A stretch of 64,000 bases of DNA from contig JAFJTR010000005.1 in NCBI GenBank assembly GCA_022559985.1, positions 558,001-622,000 on the forward strand, in the 5' to 3' direction. Shown here in pieces: positions 34,137 to 44,539 of this stretch (within the stretch, counting starts at the first letter, position 1; every line of letters starts with the position of its first letter). The translations under genes and the position numbers were made by a program. Origin of the DNA: Parastagonospora avenae f. sp. tritici 18332-5 (Eukaryota > Ascomycota > Dothideomycetes > Pleosporales > Phaeosphaeriaceae). The notes under the pieces were generated by a model. That model was not told the DNA's origin and did no database searches. It saw only the letters and a program-made list of their open reading frames with translations.

Positions 34137-34292
34137 GGCTCAGCCGGGATTCGAACCCGGGGCCTGTCACATAGAAGACTCTAAGAATCCAGGTTATGGG
34201 AAACCCGAAGCGACACTATCAGACGGTTAGACACTTGATGAAGAAGTGAGTGGTGGTGGATACATACATCATACCACTAGACCACTGAGCCG
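34137..34292 (-). tRNA. tRNA-Pro(CGG) with two apparent introns
   Basis: Minus-strand tRNA. The acceptor stem is a perfect 7 bp: GGCTCAG at 34292-34286 pairs with CTGAGCC at 34144-34138, with discriminator C at 34137. A box (TGGTCTAGTGG) and B box (GGTTCGAATCC) match the Pol III consensus. The T arm has CCGGG/CCCGG. The anticodon stem GTCGC (34215-34211) pairs with GTGAC (34171-34167) with one G-U. The loop is TTCGGGT, anticodon CGG. A 32-nt insert at 34204-34173 sits at the canonical 37/38 site. A further 52-nt insert, 34268-34217, sits at 25/26 between the D stem and the anticodon stem. Removing both leaves exactly 72 nt with a standard proline cloverleaf. A T-run follows the gene on the minus strand (34131-34126). 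Function needs both inserts to be removed, so a pseudogene is the alternative. Confidence 0.8.
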
Positions 34293-35548
34293 TCGATGAT
34301 CTCATTCAACTTTGATGGCAAAGCTTGAGTTTGCTATAGTTATAATGTGATAGCAATAGTGAGAGCTAAATAAATCTGACATGCGAACGACGTCGGTATG
34401 ACTGAAACTCGCTTATACACGAACTCCAGTCCGTTTGGATTGTTGGGCGGGCTAGAATCGTTCACTGATGGGTTGTGGGGCTTGTAAGACGTACCATGGA
34501 TTTTCTGGCGAGGTCGTGGTTGGAATTTGACTAGACTGCATTGAGAAGACTTTGCGAAAGCTATACTTCAAAGGCTCAACATCACGGTATCATCGCGTAG
34601 TCGGTAATCGTTGAGATGCTAATTGTTGTGCATATCCCTCAACTCATCGTAGCATCTACAAGTCTACCATATTTTCCAAATGAGTATCGTCAATCTTGCT
34701 TCTCAACATTGAGATCGTGATCTTGATGCAACCATACACATGATTCGCCGCCCCCTTATCGCCTCACTTCAACATCTCACGGCGGCTTGTTGTGCAGCGG
34801 CGCCGCTGGGCGGAGACCCGAGCGGCCCAGGAACACGCACGACAGTTGCACAAACCACCGACTTCGCAGCTCGCGCCCATCACGGCTAGAATTGACTTGT
34901 CTGGTGCCATGAACGACCCCTGAGCATACGTGCGTCGCCTCACCGACATTTGAGTCAGTCGAGGGTGCTTTTTCTTCTCTCAGTCAACATGACACGGAAG
35001 TCAAAAAGCAATTGAAAGGAGAAATGCTGCGATCCCGGGAAAATCCGCAGTAATATCAAGCTTCTATCCAAGATAACGAAAGCATGTTTGCAGCACGCAC
35101 GCAGACTTTCGGTGCGGGGTCGTGGACAAGTGGATCTACAGCGGCCGTCCTCCCGGACCCCGACGTGTCCCAAGCTCCCGAGGTCCACAGCTACGCATGC
35201 AGTATCGTCAGGGACGCATCGCGGTGCAGACTGACACACCAATCGCGTGCGCACCGATGTCAACGGCCTAGTGCAAGGTGTAGTGCTGTTGACCGCCAGA
35301 TGGATGGTGTGAGCCAAGGATGGTGTGAGCGTGAAGCTTGAAGAAGGGAGCTTTCCCCTCTCCCGAATTCTGGTTGTCATTCCTCAACACTTGCTATCAA
35401 TTGGAGCTGAGCTGTGCTTATACTGCAATCCGGGTCAGATCGGATACATATTCTCCTGTGTTACTTCAAAGCAGACTAATCGCTTACTTCCTCCTCTTCA
35501 TCTATCACTCCCATTCCGTTCCCAATTCTTAATTCTCAGGCAATAGCA
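34293..35548. other. gene-free stretch upstream of the tRNA
   Basis: 1.26 kb between the tRNA 5' end and the next start. AT-rich near 34310-34390. No convincing coding frame. Confidence 0.45.
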
Positions 35549-36222
35549 ATGTCCACAGCACGCATTTCCACCCGCGCCCTCCGCGCCCTCACTTCCAAAA
35601 CTACAACCCGCTCCCTCTCCATCACCGGCCCAACAACCTTCTCCTCTATCCTCACCTCCGACAAACCCACCGGCACGCGCCCGGCCCCGCGCCTCCCCAA
35701 CCTTCCCCCTCCGACCACCGACTCCGGCAAACCCGCCCGCCACTTCAACACCAGCCGCACCCTCAAAGCCGTCAACGACAGCTCCACCATCGACTTCGCA
35801 TACTTGCCCGAGTCTGGCAGTGATAGCCAGGCGAGCAGCGAGGGGTTTAGGGTGCCGATCTTGCCGGGCAGGGAGGCTAGTGATGCAGTCAAGGCGAGGA
35901 ATACTGAGGCGGAGATGCCGGTATGTATATATCCCTTCCCTCCACAACCCCTACCTCTTTTTCTCTTGCAATTGCTAATGAAACGATTGTGCAGGTCTTC
36001 ATCCCCGTAGTCTCCACCGCATCCGCAGACAACACACACATCCACGCCCCATCCGCCCTGTCCGAGACAACGGCCACTGACCTCCAGGGCCTGGCTAGTT
36101 CCGTTGTTGAGAAATTCCAGACTAGGGCTGAGGGCGAGGGCATGACGAAGCAGATCTTGAATGATTTGTGGGAGGATATTGTCGAGTTGGGACAGGGTGG
36201 GAAGCCGGTTGCTAAGGCTTGA
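35549..36222 (+). CDS. conserved fungal protein, probably mitochondrial
   Basis: Two exons, 35549-35920 and 35995-36222, joined by a 74-nt intron (GTATGT, TGCTAAT, TGCAG); 199 residues. The first about 35 residues are Ser/Thr/Arg/Ala-rich without acidic residues (MSTARISTRALRALTSKTTT), a typical mitochondrial presequence. The middle contains DSSTIDFAYLPE, FRVPILPGR and ISTASADNTHIHAPSAL-like VSTASADNTHIHAPSALSE, which I recall as conserved in uncharacterised ascomycete proteins. The end is a helical WEDIVELGQGGKP. No membrane segment or catalytic motif is seen. Function unknown; location is inferred from the N-terminus. Confidence 0.8.
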
Positions 36223-36923
36223 TGTGTAGGGAATGTGTGTGGGTGTGTTGTATTCGATTCGTGAGATGAGCCAGGAGAAGGTTCGGTCTGGCTTGAAGTG
36301 CTCGAGCTTATGAGATCATGAGAATTTTATTGTAATATGCTGCTGTGTCTATGGCGAGATTGCTTCGTTGTACCATGTGATTTTGAGGTGCCGTTTGTTT
36401 TCGTGAATTGCGGTCTGAAGCGTGTTGTGTTGATGTGTTGAATAATTGGGGTATGTAATTATAAACGTTTGAGGGTATGAAGGTGTGAAGACGCAAGTCA
36501 GTATCTGAAGACCCGGTGTGTAGCGGTTCGAAGATGTAAAGCTGTGAAGTTACCAAATCACGAACGTGTAAAGCTGTCAAAGCGTTGAGGCATGAAAGTG
36601 TGAAGATGTTAGTCTGTGCTGAAAGACTTGGTGTGTTGATTCCCTGATAGCGTATATGAGTATCACTGTGTAAAGATGCAAAAGTGTGGTGATGTGAAGA
36701 TTCTATGATCTCGAAATATGAAGATCTAGATCTGTTCATATGTTGATATTTTGATAGGGATTCCTGTCTGCTTTTGTGTCCGGGTGAGTCGCCTCCGGTA
36801 CTCAAGTGGGCTGCTCGATATGGCTTTGTTTCACTCGAACTTCCCATGGCCAGTCTCCTTGTCGTAACTCATGTGTAGCTTGGAGCAATCTTCCTTCTCG
36901 TCTGAGTCCAGATGCTCTAGGTA
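36223..36923. other. gene-free stretch with GTGAAG-type repeats
   Basis: 701 nt. 36470-36730 is filled with degenerate short repeats around GTGAAG/GTAAAG (see findings). No coding potential is evident. Confidence 0.5.
36470..36730 (+). repeat. degenerate GTGAAGATGT-like repeat array
   Basis: At least ten variants of G(T)GTGAAG / GTAAAGCTGT / TGAAGAT are strung together, all in one orientation. Unit length is not fixed (about 10-16 nt). It looks like an old minisatellite. Confidence 0.5.
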
Positions 36924-37720
36924 CTAACGTCGTTGTCCATTCTCGTGCTGCGGCGAATTGACAAGCTCACGGAAGCTCCTCATGCATCTCAAAACGAACT
37001 TCACGGGTGGCTGTTCTTCCGCTGCTGTCACTTCATCTAGATCTAGACCGAATGTCTTGCCCCTCAAATAGCAACACTCATTAACCAAGGACTGCCATAT
37101 CGCTCTCTCCTGGAGCACCTTGTCGATCATTTTACATGCCATCCATTGCACGTCTAATGTATCGAAGAATTGGCGAATGTAATCGTTGCACTCGCGTTGA
37201 AAACAATTGTTAATGGCGGCGCGAAACCCAGGGGCAGACAGTTCCTCGGCAAAGATGAGCGCGTCAATGAGTCCCTCCACGGTACTTTCAATCGATTCCG
37301 TTTGATCATCGGGTCGTCCGATGAGATCAATGTATTATTCATGGTACGTAGGAAGATGCTGGGTGTAGAGGTAGTGGACGAATAGGTTGACTGGTACACG
37401 TGGCGTTAGGTATCGCGCTGAAACAAGCATATTGTAAAGGACTAACTTACATGTACGGAAATCAGTACCTATAATATGGTCGTCGAAATTTGAGCCGCCG
37501 GGGCGAGCGAGGTGATTTGTGAACCAAATCGAGTGGTGCTTGAGCAGCTCCGTATGGACATGGTAGCCTCGACGCTCAATGCCGACGACGATAAGAGTGG
37601 TAGGGCCTCTTATGGCACGGCTGGCGGACCAATCAGTCGACTGCTGGTAGTGATATTGTGTACCACTTACGCGAGTTCTTCGGGCGTCCTACGCTTGATG
37701 GCTTGGTCTTCGGACGCCAT
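36924..37720 (-). pseudogene. BTB/POZ-domain protein with a premature stop (copy 1)
   Basis: BTB/POZ proteins are protein-protein interaction modules, often Cullin-3 adaptors. Exons 37720-37671, 37608-37451 and 37390 onward read MASEDQAIKRRTPEELA, then TTLIVVGIERRGYHVHTELL and KHHSIWFTNHLARPGGSNFD (BTB core), then FNLFVHYLYTQHLPTYHE. Here TAA at 37337-37335 ends the protein at 87 residues. The same frame continues without further stops for 136 residues (YIDLIGRPDDQTESIEST, LIDALIFAEELSAPGFRAAI and so on) to 36924, the natural C-terminal part of such proteins (total about 224). One nonsense codon thus separates the two parts. An unusual intron from 37347 cannot be fully excluded. It could also be a sequencing error. 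Confidence 0.7.
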
Positions 37721-38234
37721 GGTTGTGATTGAAGAGTGGGGGGGGATGTCTCTGATGGTTGGAGTAGGTGTAGCGGTGGTTTAAGTAGGTTCTTTGCAGG
37801 AAGCGGGAAGGAGACAAGCGCGTAAAGCAAGTGAAGGTGAGTTTGGAAGAGCTGAACGCGGTAATATTGCTATTAAGGAAAGCATAAATATTCCTAATTA
37901 AAGGTTCATTGACGCGTAATCATTCTTGATTTGTCCGTTGACTCAGGGTGACGTTTAGCTTGCGACGGATCCCGAAGAAGAGCTAGACTTCAACAGTCAT
38001 TCAGTCTTCGATTGGGAAGTAGCCATAGTCTCTTTTCTCATTGTAGACCATGCGCGCCTTTCAATATTTCTGCTTGTCTTCGTTTGAAGCATGTTCGTGG
38101 TAGCAACGCAGCTGATTCCTCTCATCCGTATCTATGTCACAGAGTTCCGCGAACCTCCTGTTGACACACACCAGGAAAGATCGTGGTATTTCATCCTCGA
38201 CTCGCATTTCAACCTCATTATCACTGGCCTCGTC
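37721..38234. other. spacer between the two BTB copies
   Basis: 514 nt. Presumed promoter of copy 1, with no gene. 37860-37920 is AT-rich. Confidence 0.45.
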
Positions 38235-38854
38235 TCAACTGTCGCAGTGATCATCAACCAACAACTGAAGAATCGGGCGGTCTGAGGGTACACTGCTGAA
38301 AGCGCACTTGATGAGTTCCTGGCCGGTGGGCCCCAGTATATGCCACATGCTTAGGTGCTCCAAGAAACTCTGGTTGACATCCCGCCGGGACTTGGTCGCG
38401 AGGAATTTGTCGCCGAAGACATAGGCCTTAGCTCTTGTATCCACTCATCCTCAATCATGTCGGATTTGATAGCGTGGCCAACGATTGGCGACCATTCCTC
38501 GATGGAGTACCTCATGGGAACAGTCTTGGTGTAGATCCAGTGCACAAACAACTTGACTACATGTCAAATTAGCTTGATCCTGTCTGTACTGCTTGAAATA
38601 TCTTCAGGCTTACAAGTGGCAGGCTCAACGTCGTGTAGTGGTACAACTCTATCCTGGGTATCCTTCCAAGGCCCTCTTGTAGCAGCCGCAAAGTATTCCG
38701 AGTGATGGACCAACAACGCCTTGTAGATGAGAAGGCGTTCAAGGTTTGGCCCTACTTCAACGATGACCATCGGGCCCACTGCAGCAGCACTAAATCTCGT
38801 GTCAGTCATTGAAGAGTGCTGCGTAGAGTAAACATACACAAATGATGGAGGCAT
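38235..38854 (-). CDS. BTB/POZ-domain protein (copy 2), frame uncertain
   Basis: Second BTB gene in tandem with copy 1. Exons 38854-38838, 38789-38614 and 38556 onward give MPPSFVAAAVGPMVIVEVGP, ERLLIYKALLVHHSEYFAAA, TRGPWKDTQDRVVPLHDVEP and FKLFVHWIYTKTVPMRYSIE. The C-terminal part AYVFGDKFLATKSRRDVNQS (to 38235) is in another frame. A 56-nt segment beginning GTTGGC and ending GAGCTAAG, between EEWSPI and AYVFGDKF, would join the frames as a weak intron. Otherwise the gene has a frameshift near 38440. Same size class and layout as copy 1, but sequence identity is low, so the duplication is old. Confidence 0.6.
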
Positions 38855-40826
38855 TGGCTCGCAAATTCCTTGCCTTGGCCCGACATGACGCTGACGATTG
38901 AGTGATAGCTCAGAGTCGAGAGGAGGAGTATGTCTACTGACGAGGTGGAAAGCTGCGCTTGGCAGCTTTTCCAAGCGTTGACGCGCTAGCTGGTGAGAGT
39001 GAACTGTGCTCCTGTGAGACGCGCATAAAGTGAGAGCAGAGAATGACGCCACTTGTTAGCAGAACAGGCGCAACCCTTGCGATGCGCAACGTACCTTCAT
39101 TTCTTCTTTCTGTGTGCAATAAGTTGGTACCGGTTCAACGAGTCCAATGCCGTCTTGGGTCAAACGCCTTCCATCTCGTACATTCTGCGGACATCTTGCT
39201 AGCGGGTTTGCAAGCTTCCATCTGGAGGACAAGGGAAGCAAAGTCTGGTGACAATCGTCTGATTTGGTCTCGATTGCAGATTGTCGTCACTTTGGCTCTC
39301 ATAGACCTTCATCGACGCCAACATCAGTAAGCTGATGACATACCACCAAGGCTTCTTTTCGGATACATGTTGCCTTCGCATGACTCCGGAATCTACCGTC
39401 GTATCATGAGCAGCAGATCACATCTTGTACCTGATCTCCTTTGCCAGGTATGTACTCGATCGAGAAGATGAAAATCATGTGCAAGGATATTGGAACATAT
39501 AGCAAACTATACAAACGTTTCGATCGTTTGTTGTGACGTTCGCTAAAGATGGACCAGGGAGACGAAATGAAATCACTTGCCAAACGGAGTTGCAACTTGA
39601 ACGTTGATCGAAAAAAGCAATTATCGGCACGGGGTCAGCAGTGCTGTCGGCGGCTATTCTTATCAGCTCGAGGCTCTTGGTAGAAGAGCCCACACTTTCC
39701 TGCGACGTGATGTGATTTTGAGTGGACTTTATATCGAACTTGACTCGTACATCTGGACAGCTGGCATTCTGATCAGTGATCGACTTCTCCGATGATCGCC
39801 CGAGTTGTACCAGGTTTGATGAAGCACCATGTTCAGGTCCGCCACTTTATGTGGATTTGCAAGGCATGGCATAATGACTTTCACCAGGATTGTGATGAGC
39901 AACCAAAAGTCGTCTGTGTAAACCCATGAGGCCCTGGGGCTAGTGGCGGGCTGGTGGCTGGCTGGTCGTGTGGCTGAGCCTGGCCAATGCGAGAAACATG
40001 ACGATGTGTCTTTTTGTTTCATTCGCCATGAACATGAGGGCATCTGCGGACAGTTCCCGAGTACCGGGAAACTTCGTAGCGTCGGCAGTGATTTGAAACT
40101 GTTTCTGCTAACAAAGGTTCTGTCTGTAGGCGTCGCGAAGGATGTGACGTTCGGAAACACCCCTAGCCGTCGTCGGCTAGGGCCATTTGCCCCTGTCTGG
40201 CAAAGCGCTTCTCCACCCCGATCCCACATCCGTCAGTCAGCAGCTATACGCTGCGAATGCGAGGACATCGAGTAATGACCCTGCAAGAGAATTTCAACTC
40301 TCGACACACCCGTATCCGCGAACAGCTCTGCACCGCCTCGATCAGCTAATCGGAGCAGTTGCCGTATGGCATCACAAAAACGATGTGCCTACCCCTTCGA
40401 GCACAGCAACCTCGTGCGTCAGCGGACGCCCCGGAAGCTTCATACTACGCGAAACAAAAAACATGAGAGAGAAGCCCAGGTACTTGACACAATGATGTGA
40501 GCCTGGTAGTTGACCACAATGCCGAGTCTTCTTCCCGCAGTACTTAACCTGCTCCGCTGTCTTCTCAATAAATGCGATATTAACTGTGTGGCAAACAAAG
40601 CCGGGACTTGCGTATACTTGAGCTTGTCAAATGTCTTATCGAGGTCGACCAAGCAAGGGGTGTGATGGATGCCGTGCTCGGAAAGTAAAGGTATGTTGAG
40701 AGCTTCTTCAGTTTCATGGACTGCCCTCTGTCCGCACGTCAATCATGTCAATCACGTCAATCACGCCAAAATACTTCTCATTATCTCGGTTCTGTGTAAA
40801 GATGTCGAGCTAATGCGACTCTACAG
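38855..40826. other. long gene-free stretch
   Basis: About 2 kb with several open frames on both strands but none recognised. At about 40737-40763 three 9-nt tandem units (ACGTCAATC-type) occur. The expected 5' exon of the transcription factor downstream was searched for here and not found. Confidence 0.4.
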
Positions 40827-43028
40827 TGCGATGAGGCAACGCCGAAATGCAGCCGCTGTGTCAGGTCAAACCAGGAGTGCAGATATCGAGACCGGATGGA
40901 CATTCTGTTCCGAAATCAGACCGACATTGCCGCGCAACGTGCGGAAGACTCCTGGAGGAGACGTTCCAAGTCGTTTCTGGACGCTTCCGGTGAAAGCAGC
41001 ACTACGCGTAGGCTTGCAGCAGGCGGCCGTCAAAGGAACTCTCCGGAAACTCAGCAAGCACGCTCTAACGACAGTGGCTCTAGTGTCTCGCCCAGTACGG
41101 CACACGGTCAGGGCCACACTTATTTCGACAATGTAAGAGTGGCGTCGCCCCTGGGACGTTCGGAGCTGCCCGTGTCCCTGCCACCCAGGCAAGACCTGCG
41201 TCTTTTGGCTTACCAGCGATTTGTATATGATTTTGTTGTATTTCCGGATCCCAACGAGCCACTGGAAGAGCCCTCAGATGCTTTGTTCAGTTTTGTTCCC
41301 CTTCTTTATGAGCAAGCTCATCCGGAATCCTGTCTAGCCACCGTGGTCAACGCTGTTGCCTACATAAACTTTGCCAACAGACGCGATGTGCCTCAAGCGA
41401 TGGCTTTGGCAGAGGAAAGCTTCGGTCAAGGTATAAAGATGTTATCGAGAATGATTGCGAGTGAAGAAACGACTGCCTCCGATGAGGCTCTTTGTTCGGT
41501 CCATCTAATGGGTGTCTTCGAGGTATACTGTTTGTGCCCGCCGTGTTATAGTTGGCCTTGTACTAAACCCAATAGACACTGACCAAGTTCCAACGACAAG
41601 GGTCGTTTGCGGCACATCAGCACGGAGCGAATGCGTTGCTTCAATTGCGCACAATCGAGGATTACTACCGCAACCCCATCTCAGCCAGGCTGTACGAAGT
41701 TGCATATGCTCAGATGGTAAGTCTTCCAGCACCCTAGTCGGTTCTGCTAGGAGCTGACACACTTGTGGCAGCTACTCGCCAGCTTACAAGCCGCCACTAT
41801 ACCGCCGATTCCAGTTCAAGACCTGCCTAGCGTGCGCATGTATTTGCCTAGCTTTTCCACTGGCTCCGGGATTTTCGTTGTTGGATTGATCTGGAAGTCT
41901 GCCCAACTACACGCCATGTGGCATGAAACAAAGCGCAGCGTTCCGCAGCCTAGTAATCGTCTTGAGTTACAGGAAATTTTGCAGCTCGCTCTAGATCTGG
42001 ACGCTGAATTCCAAGTATGGGAGTCCGACCTGCCCTCGCCTTGGAAGTATGCCATGGAGCCCAACAGTCCGGAGTCACAGGTCAAATATAGCAGCAAGTG
42101 GCAAAGGCTGATATTGACAAGCCATGGCGCGCCTGCTAAGATCCACTCATACACTACGTTAAAAGTATGTTCTATGTGGGGATACTATCGTACGAGCCGG
42201 ATGTTCCTACTTCGTGACCTACTCGAGATGTTGAATTGGATGTCTAGGCTGTCAGAAACGGAGCCAAGGACATCCTTGACGCGTACATGGAGAAGGTTGG
42301 CATACAGTCTGCCCGACAATGAACAATTCGCTGATGAGCAGACTGTGACTGCTTTGGATGACACTACAATGCGCCTCCTTCGATCTTCTGTCACAAAATC
42401 CCTCATTCAGACCGTCGAGGAGACATGTTCTTCCATTCTTGGCACTCTCACTGTCCCGGTGCACGGAAAGTCCCCGGATGATGTGATGGGAATGAGAGGG
42501 CATGTCATCGTGTGGCCATTGAGTACCATGGATGCTATACTCAGTTCTGCACTGGTGCTGGATTCATACGGATCTACCAGGCCGAGCGCCGCTCCACGAT
42601 CGTCACCGACAGGCTCACTATCTGCACAGAGCTCTCCAGCGACTGGAAAAGCCGTGCATACCTTCTATCATGATACTTCCCTGGCGACTGCTGCTCATGG
42701 ATTCAGTTCTCTGCCATCAATACCGCGCTCGCCAGAACCATACGACTCAACGCATACACAACCAGATGCTCCGCATGTGCCTGTTACGCCCGGAAAGCGA
42801 CCACACCCTTTCGACTCAATGCCAATGCATCCGAATGACAGCCCGATTGACCACATGGGAATAGCAGCTTCTGAAACAATGGACATTCCTGCAAAGCGAG
42901 AGTGGTTGAACAGCATGCTGTATTACATCGGGACAGAATTGGGTATCAAAAAGGCCATGGCCGTTCCAGTCCTCGAAGGATACATGCCCATCGTACAGGC
43001 CCGTGTCGACAACATCCTTGGGCGATGA
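40827..43028 (+). CDS. fungal transcription factor with incomplete Zn2Cys6 cluster
   Basis: Fungal-specific regulator of the Zn2Cys6 class. Visible exons 40827-41522, 41576-41716 and 41772-43028 give 697 residues. The frame opens with the second half of a zinc cluster, CDEATPKCSRC then QECRYRDR, followed by the usual linker MDILFRNQTDIAAQRAE. The regulatory part has LAYQRFVYDFVVFPDPNEPL, TLTKFQRQGSFAAHQHGANA and AKIHSYTTLKVCSMWGYYRT, then a Ser/Pro-rich region and IGTELGIKKAMAVPVLEGYM. The first two Cys (CxxC) are missing. An acceptor-like CTAATGCGACTCTACAG ends at 40826, so an upstream exon may hold them, but none is recognisable. The first ATG in frame is 40896, after the cluster. It may be 5'-truncated, or translated without a DNA-binding domain. 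Confidence 0.75.
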
Positions 43029-43360
43029 CATGCAAACCAAATTGGTATCTCACTACTTTAGGCTTCGATACACGGCGGTACACATAGTGAAGGTTGGAAC
43101 ATAGCGAGTGTGCGAATGCTTTGCTCTTTAGCTCTGGCTACGGCATGTTTTGCGCCGACTTCTTAAGAAACATATCTGAATTGGGTAATACTTGTACATT
43201 AGGATTGAAATTAATTTTGCTATGCGCCTGTAACTTTCCGCGACGTCATGCTGTGACTGGGGAGGACGTGGTCCCCGTTTGCCGTCGCTGCCTATGGTAA
43301 TGCTACGCCTAAATTTCAACTTTGCTGTTGCGAACATCTCTCTACGCCCACCTCCAACAA
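43029..43360. other. spacer downstream of the transcription factor
   Basis: 332 nt, no gene seen. Confidence 0.5.
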
Positions 43361-44008
43361 ATGGACACAAAGTCAGATCCACTCAACCGAGCCATCATGG
43401 CCTCAGAGTGCGAGCGCATGTATGCAAGGACACTGCTCCTAGAGCCGGTAGCTTTTCACTGTTTACTAACAAGTGCCAGCACGCAAGAGAACCAAGTTCA
43501 TTCGCCACTCCTCCGTCTACCAGCGGAGTTGCGTAACAGGATCTACGAGCTCGCCTTTCCTACTACGGCAATCAAGGTGCACCCTGCATGGGATGATCCC
43601 AAAGTCTACCCAGGCTATGACGGCCCGCGAGGTATCATGGCGCTGCTACAGACCTGTCGCCAGATCAACGCCGAAGCGACGGAGTTCTTTCTCTCGACTT
43701 TAACTTTCGACACGGAGTCTTGTTCGCTTCATGGGTTCGTTAAAGCATTCGGGGGAGACAAAGCAGCGCTTGTGACTTCCATCATCTTCAAGCTATGGGA
43801 CATCGTCACACGGAATGAAAAACACTTGAGTAACCAAGTGACCAGTGCTATCCACAGTCTCAAAGCGGTCAGGCATTTGCAGCTTTTGGTCTGTTACACA
43901 GAATGGTCTGCATGTGACCAGAGATGGACGAATATGATGCGCGAGCTGTTTGGCAAGCGTGAACTTGAAGTCGTCGTTGTTGAGATAATGGACAATTGCG
44001 ACTGGTGA
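43361..44008 (+). CDS. F-box-like/2EXR-type fungal protein
   Basis: Single exon, 215 residues. It contains SPLLRLPAELRNRIYELAFP, the short helix pair that opens many fungal F-box-like (2EXR) proteins, followed by ALLQTCRQINAEATEFFLST, the second conserved helix. The remainder (for example FVKAFGGDKAALVTSIIFKL) matches the usual layout of these abundant, mostly uncharacterised proteins. The start at 43361 (MDTKSDPLNR) is preferred over the upstream frame extension because it is the nearest ATG keeping a short leader; 43397 is possible. No partner or role can be given. Confidence 0.75.
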   Translation: MDTKSDPLNRAIMASECERMYARTLLLEPVAFHCLLTSASTQENQVHSPLLRLPAELRNRIYELAFPTTAIKVHPAWDDPKVYPGYDGPRGIMALLQTCRQINAEATEFFLSTLTFDTESCSLHGFVKAFGGDKAALVTSIIFKLWDIVTRNEKHLSNQVTSAIHSLKAVRHLQLLVCYTEWSACDQRWTNMMRELFGKRELEVVVVEIMDNCDW

Positions 44009-44539
44009 ACGCGATTTCATAAAGCATCTCCATAGACAACATACATAGCTCTGGCCACCACCTCGGGCGGTCTTGAAAAACATAGCCGCCACGTTGTGGA
44101 TGATTTGGACGAAATATCATAGTTGTCGTTCTTGGAAAGGATAGTAAACTCAAATCCTTATTTCGATCCGCAATGAAAGCTCCACTCACATCTGCTGCAG
44201 CTCATAAATCCTGGTCACTCAGTGAGCCACTTATTGACCCCAAGTTGACACCTCGTGATCGTGACGATAGGATAAGATGAGGTGATGTGTCCGAGGAACG
44301 CATTTGCGTGAATACATGTTGGGTCGGTGTGGTAAAAGCATCCATATGCATCAATCGTGCCTACATGTACATACCACTGTCTAATGTTACAATTACCATA
44401 ACATCAGACAACACCTTCAAGCTCCGTGATCCAAAAACGCCGCCGTATATCAAGCTACTTTACATGATAGTGGGTATCCCAAAAGAAAAGAATCGCTACA
44501 GAATCGGGAGGCTTAAACATGCCAAACATCCTCACCACA
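44009..44539. other. convergent spacer, F-box-like / MHYT
   Basis: 531 nt between two facing stops. No gene is seen. Confidence 0.5.

Noticed and set aside
34257..34268. tRNA-Trp reading (CCA at 34-36) using the first insert as anticodon loop
   Set aside because: The required stem does not pair with the 3' strand, whereas GTCGC/GTGAC with anticodon CGG pairs and gives a complete proline tRNA.
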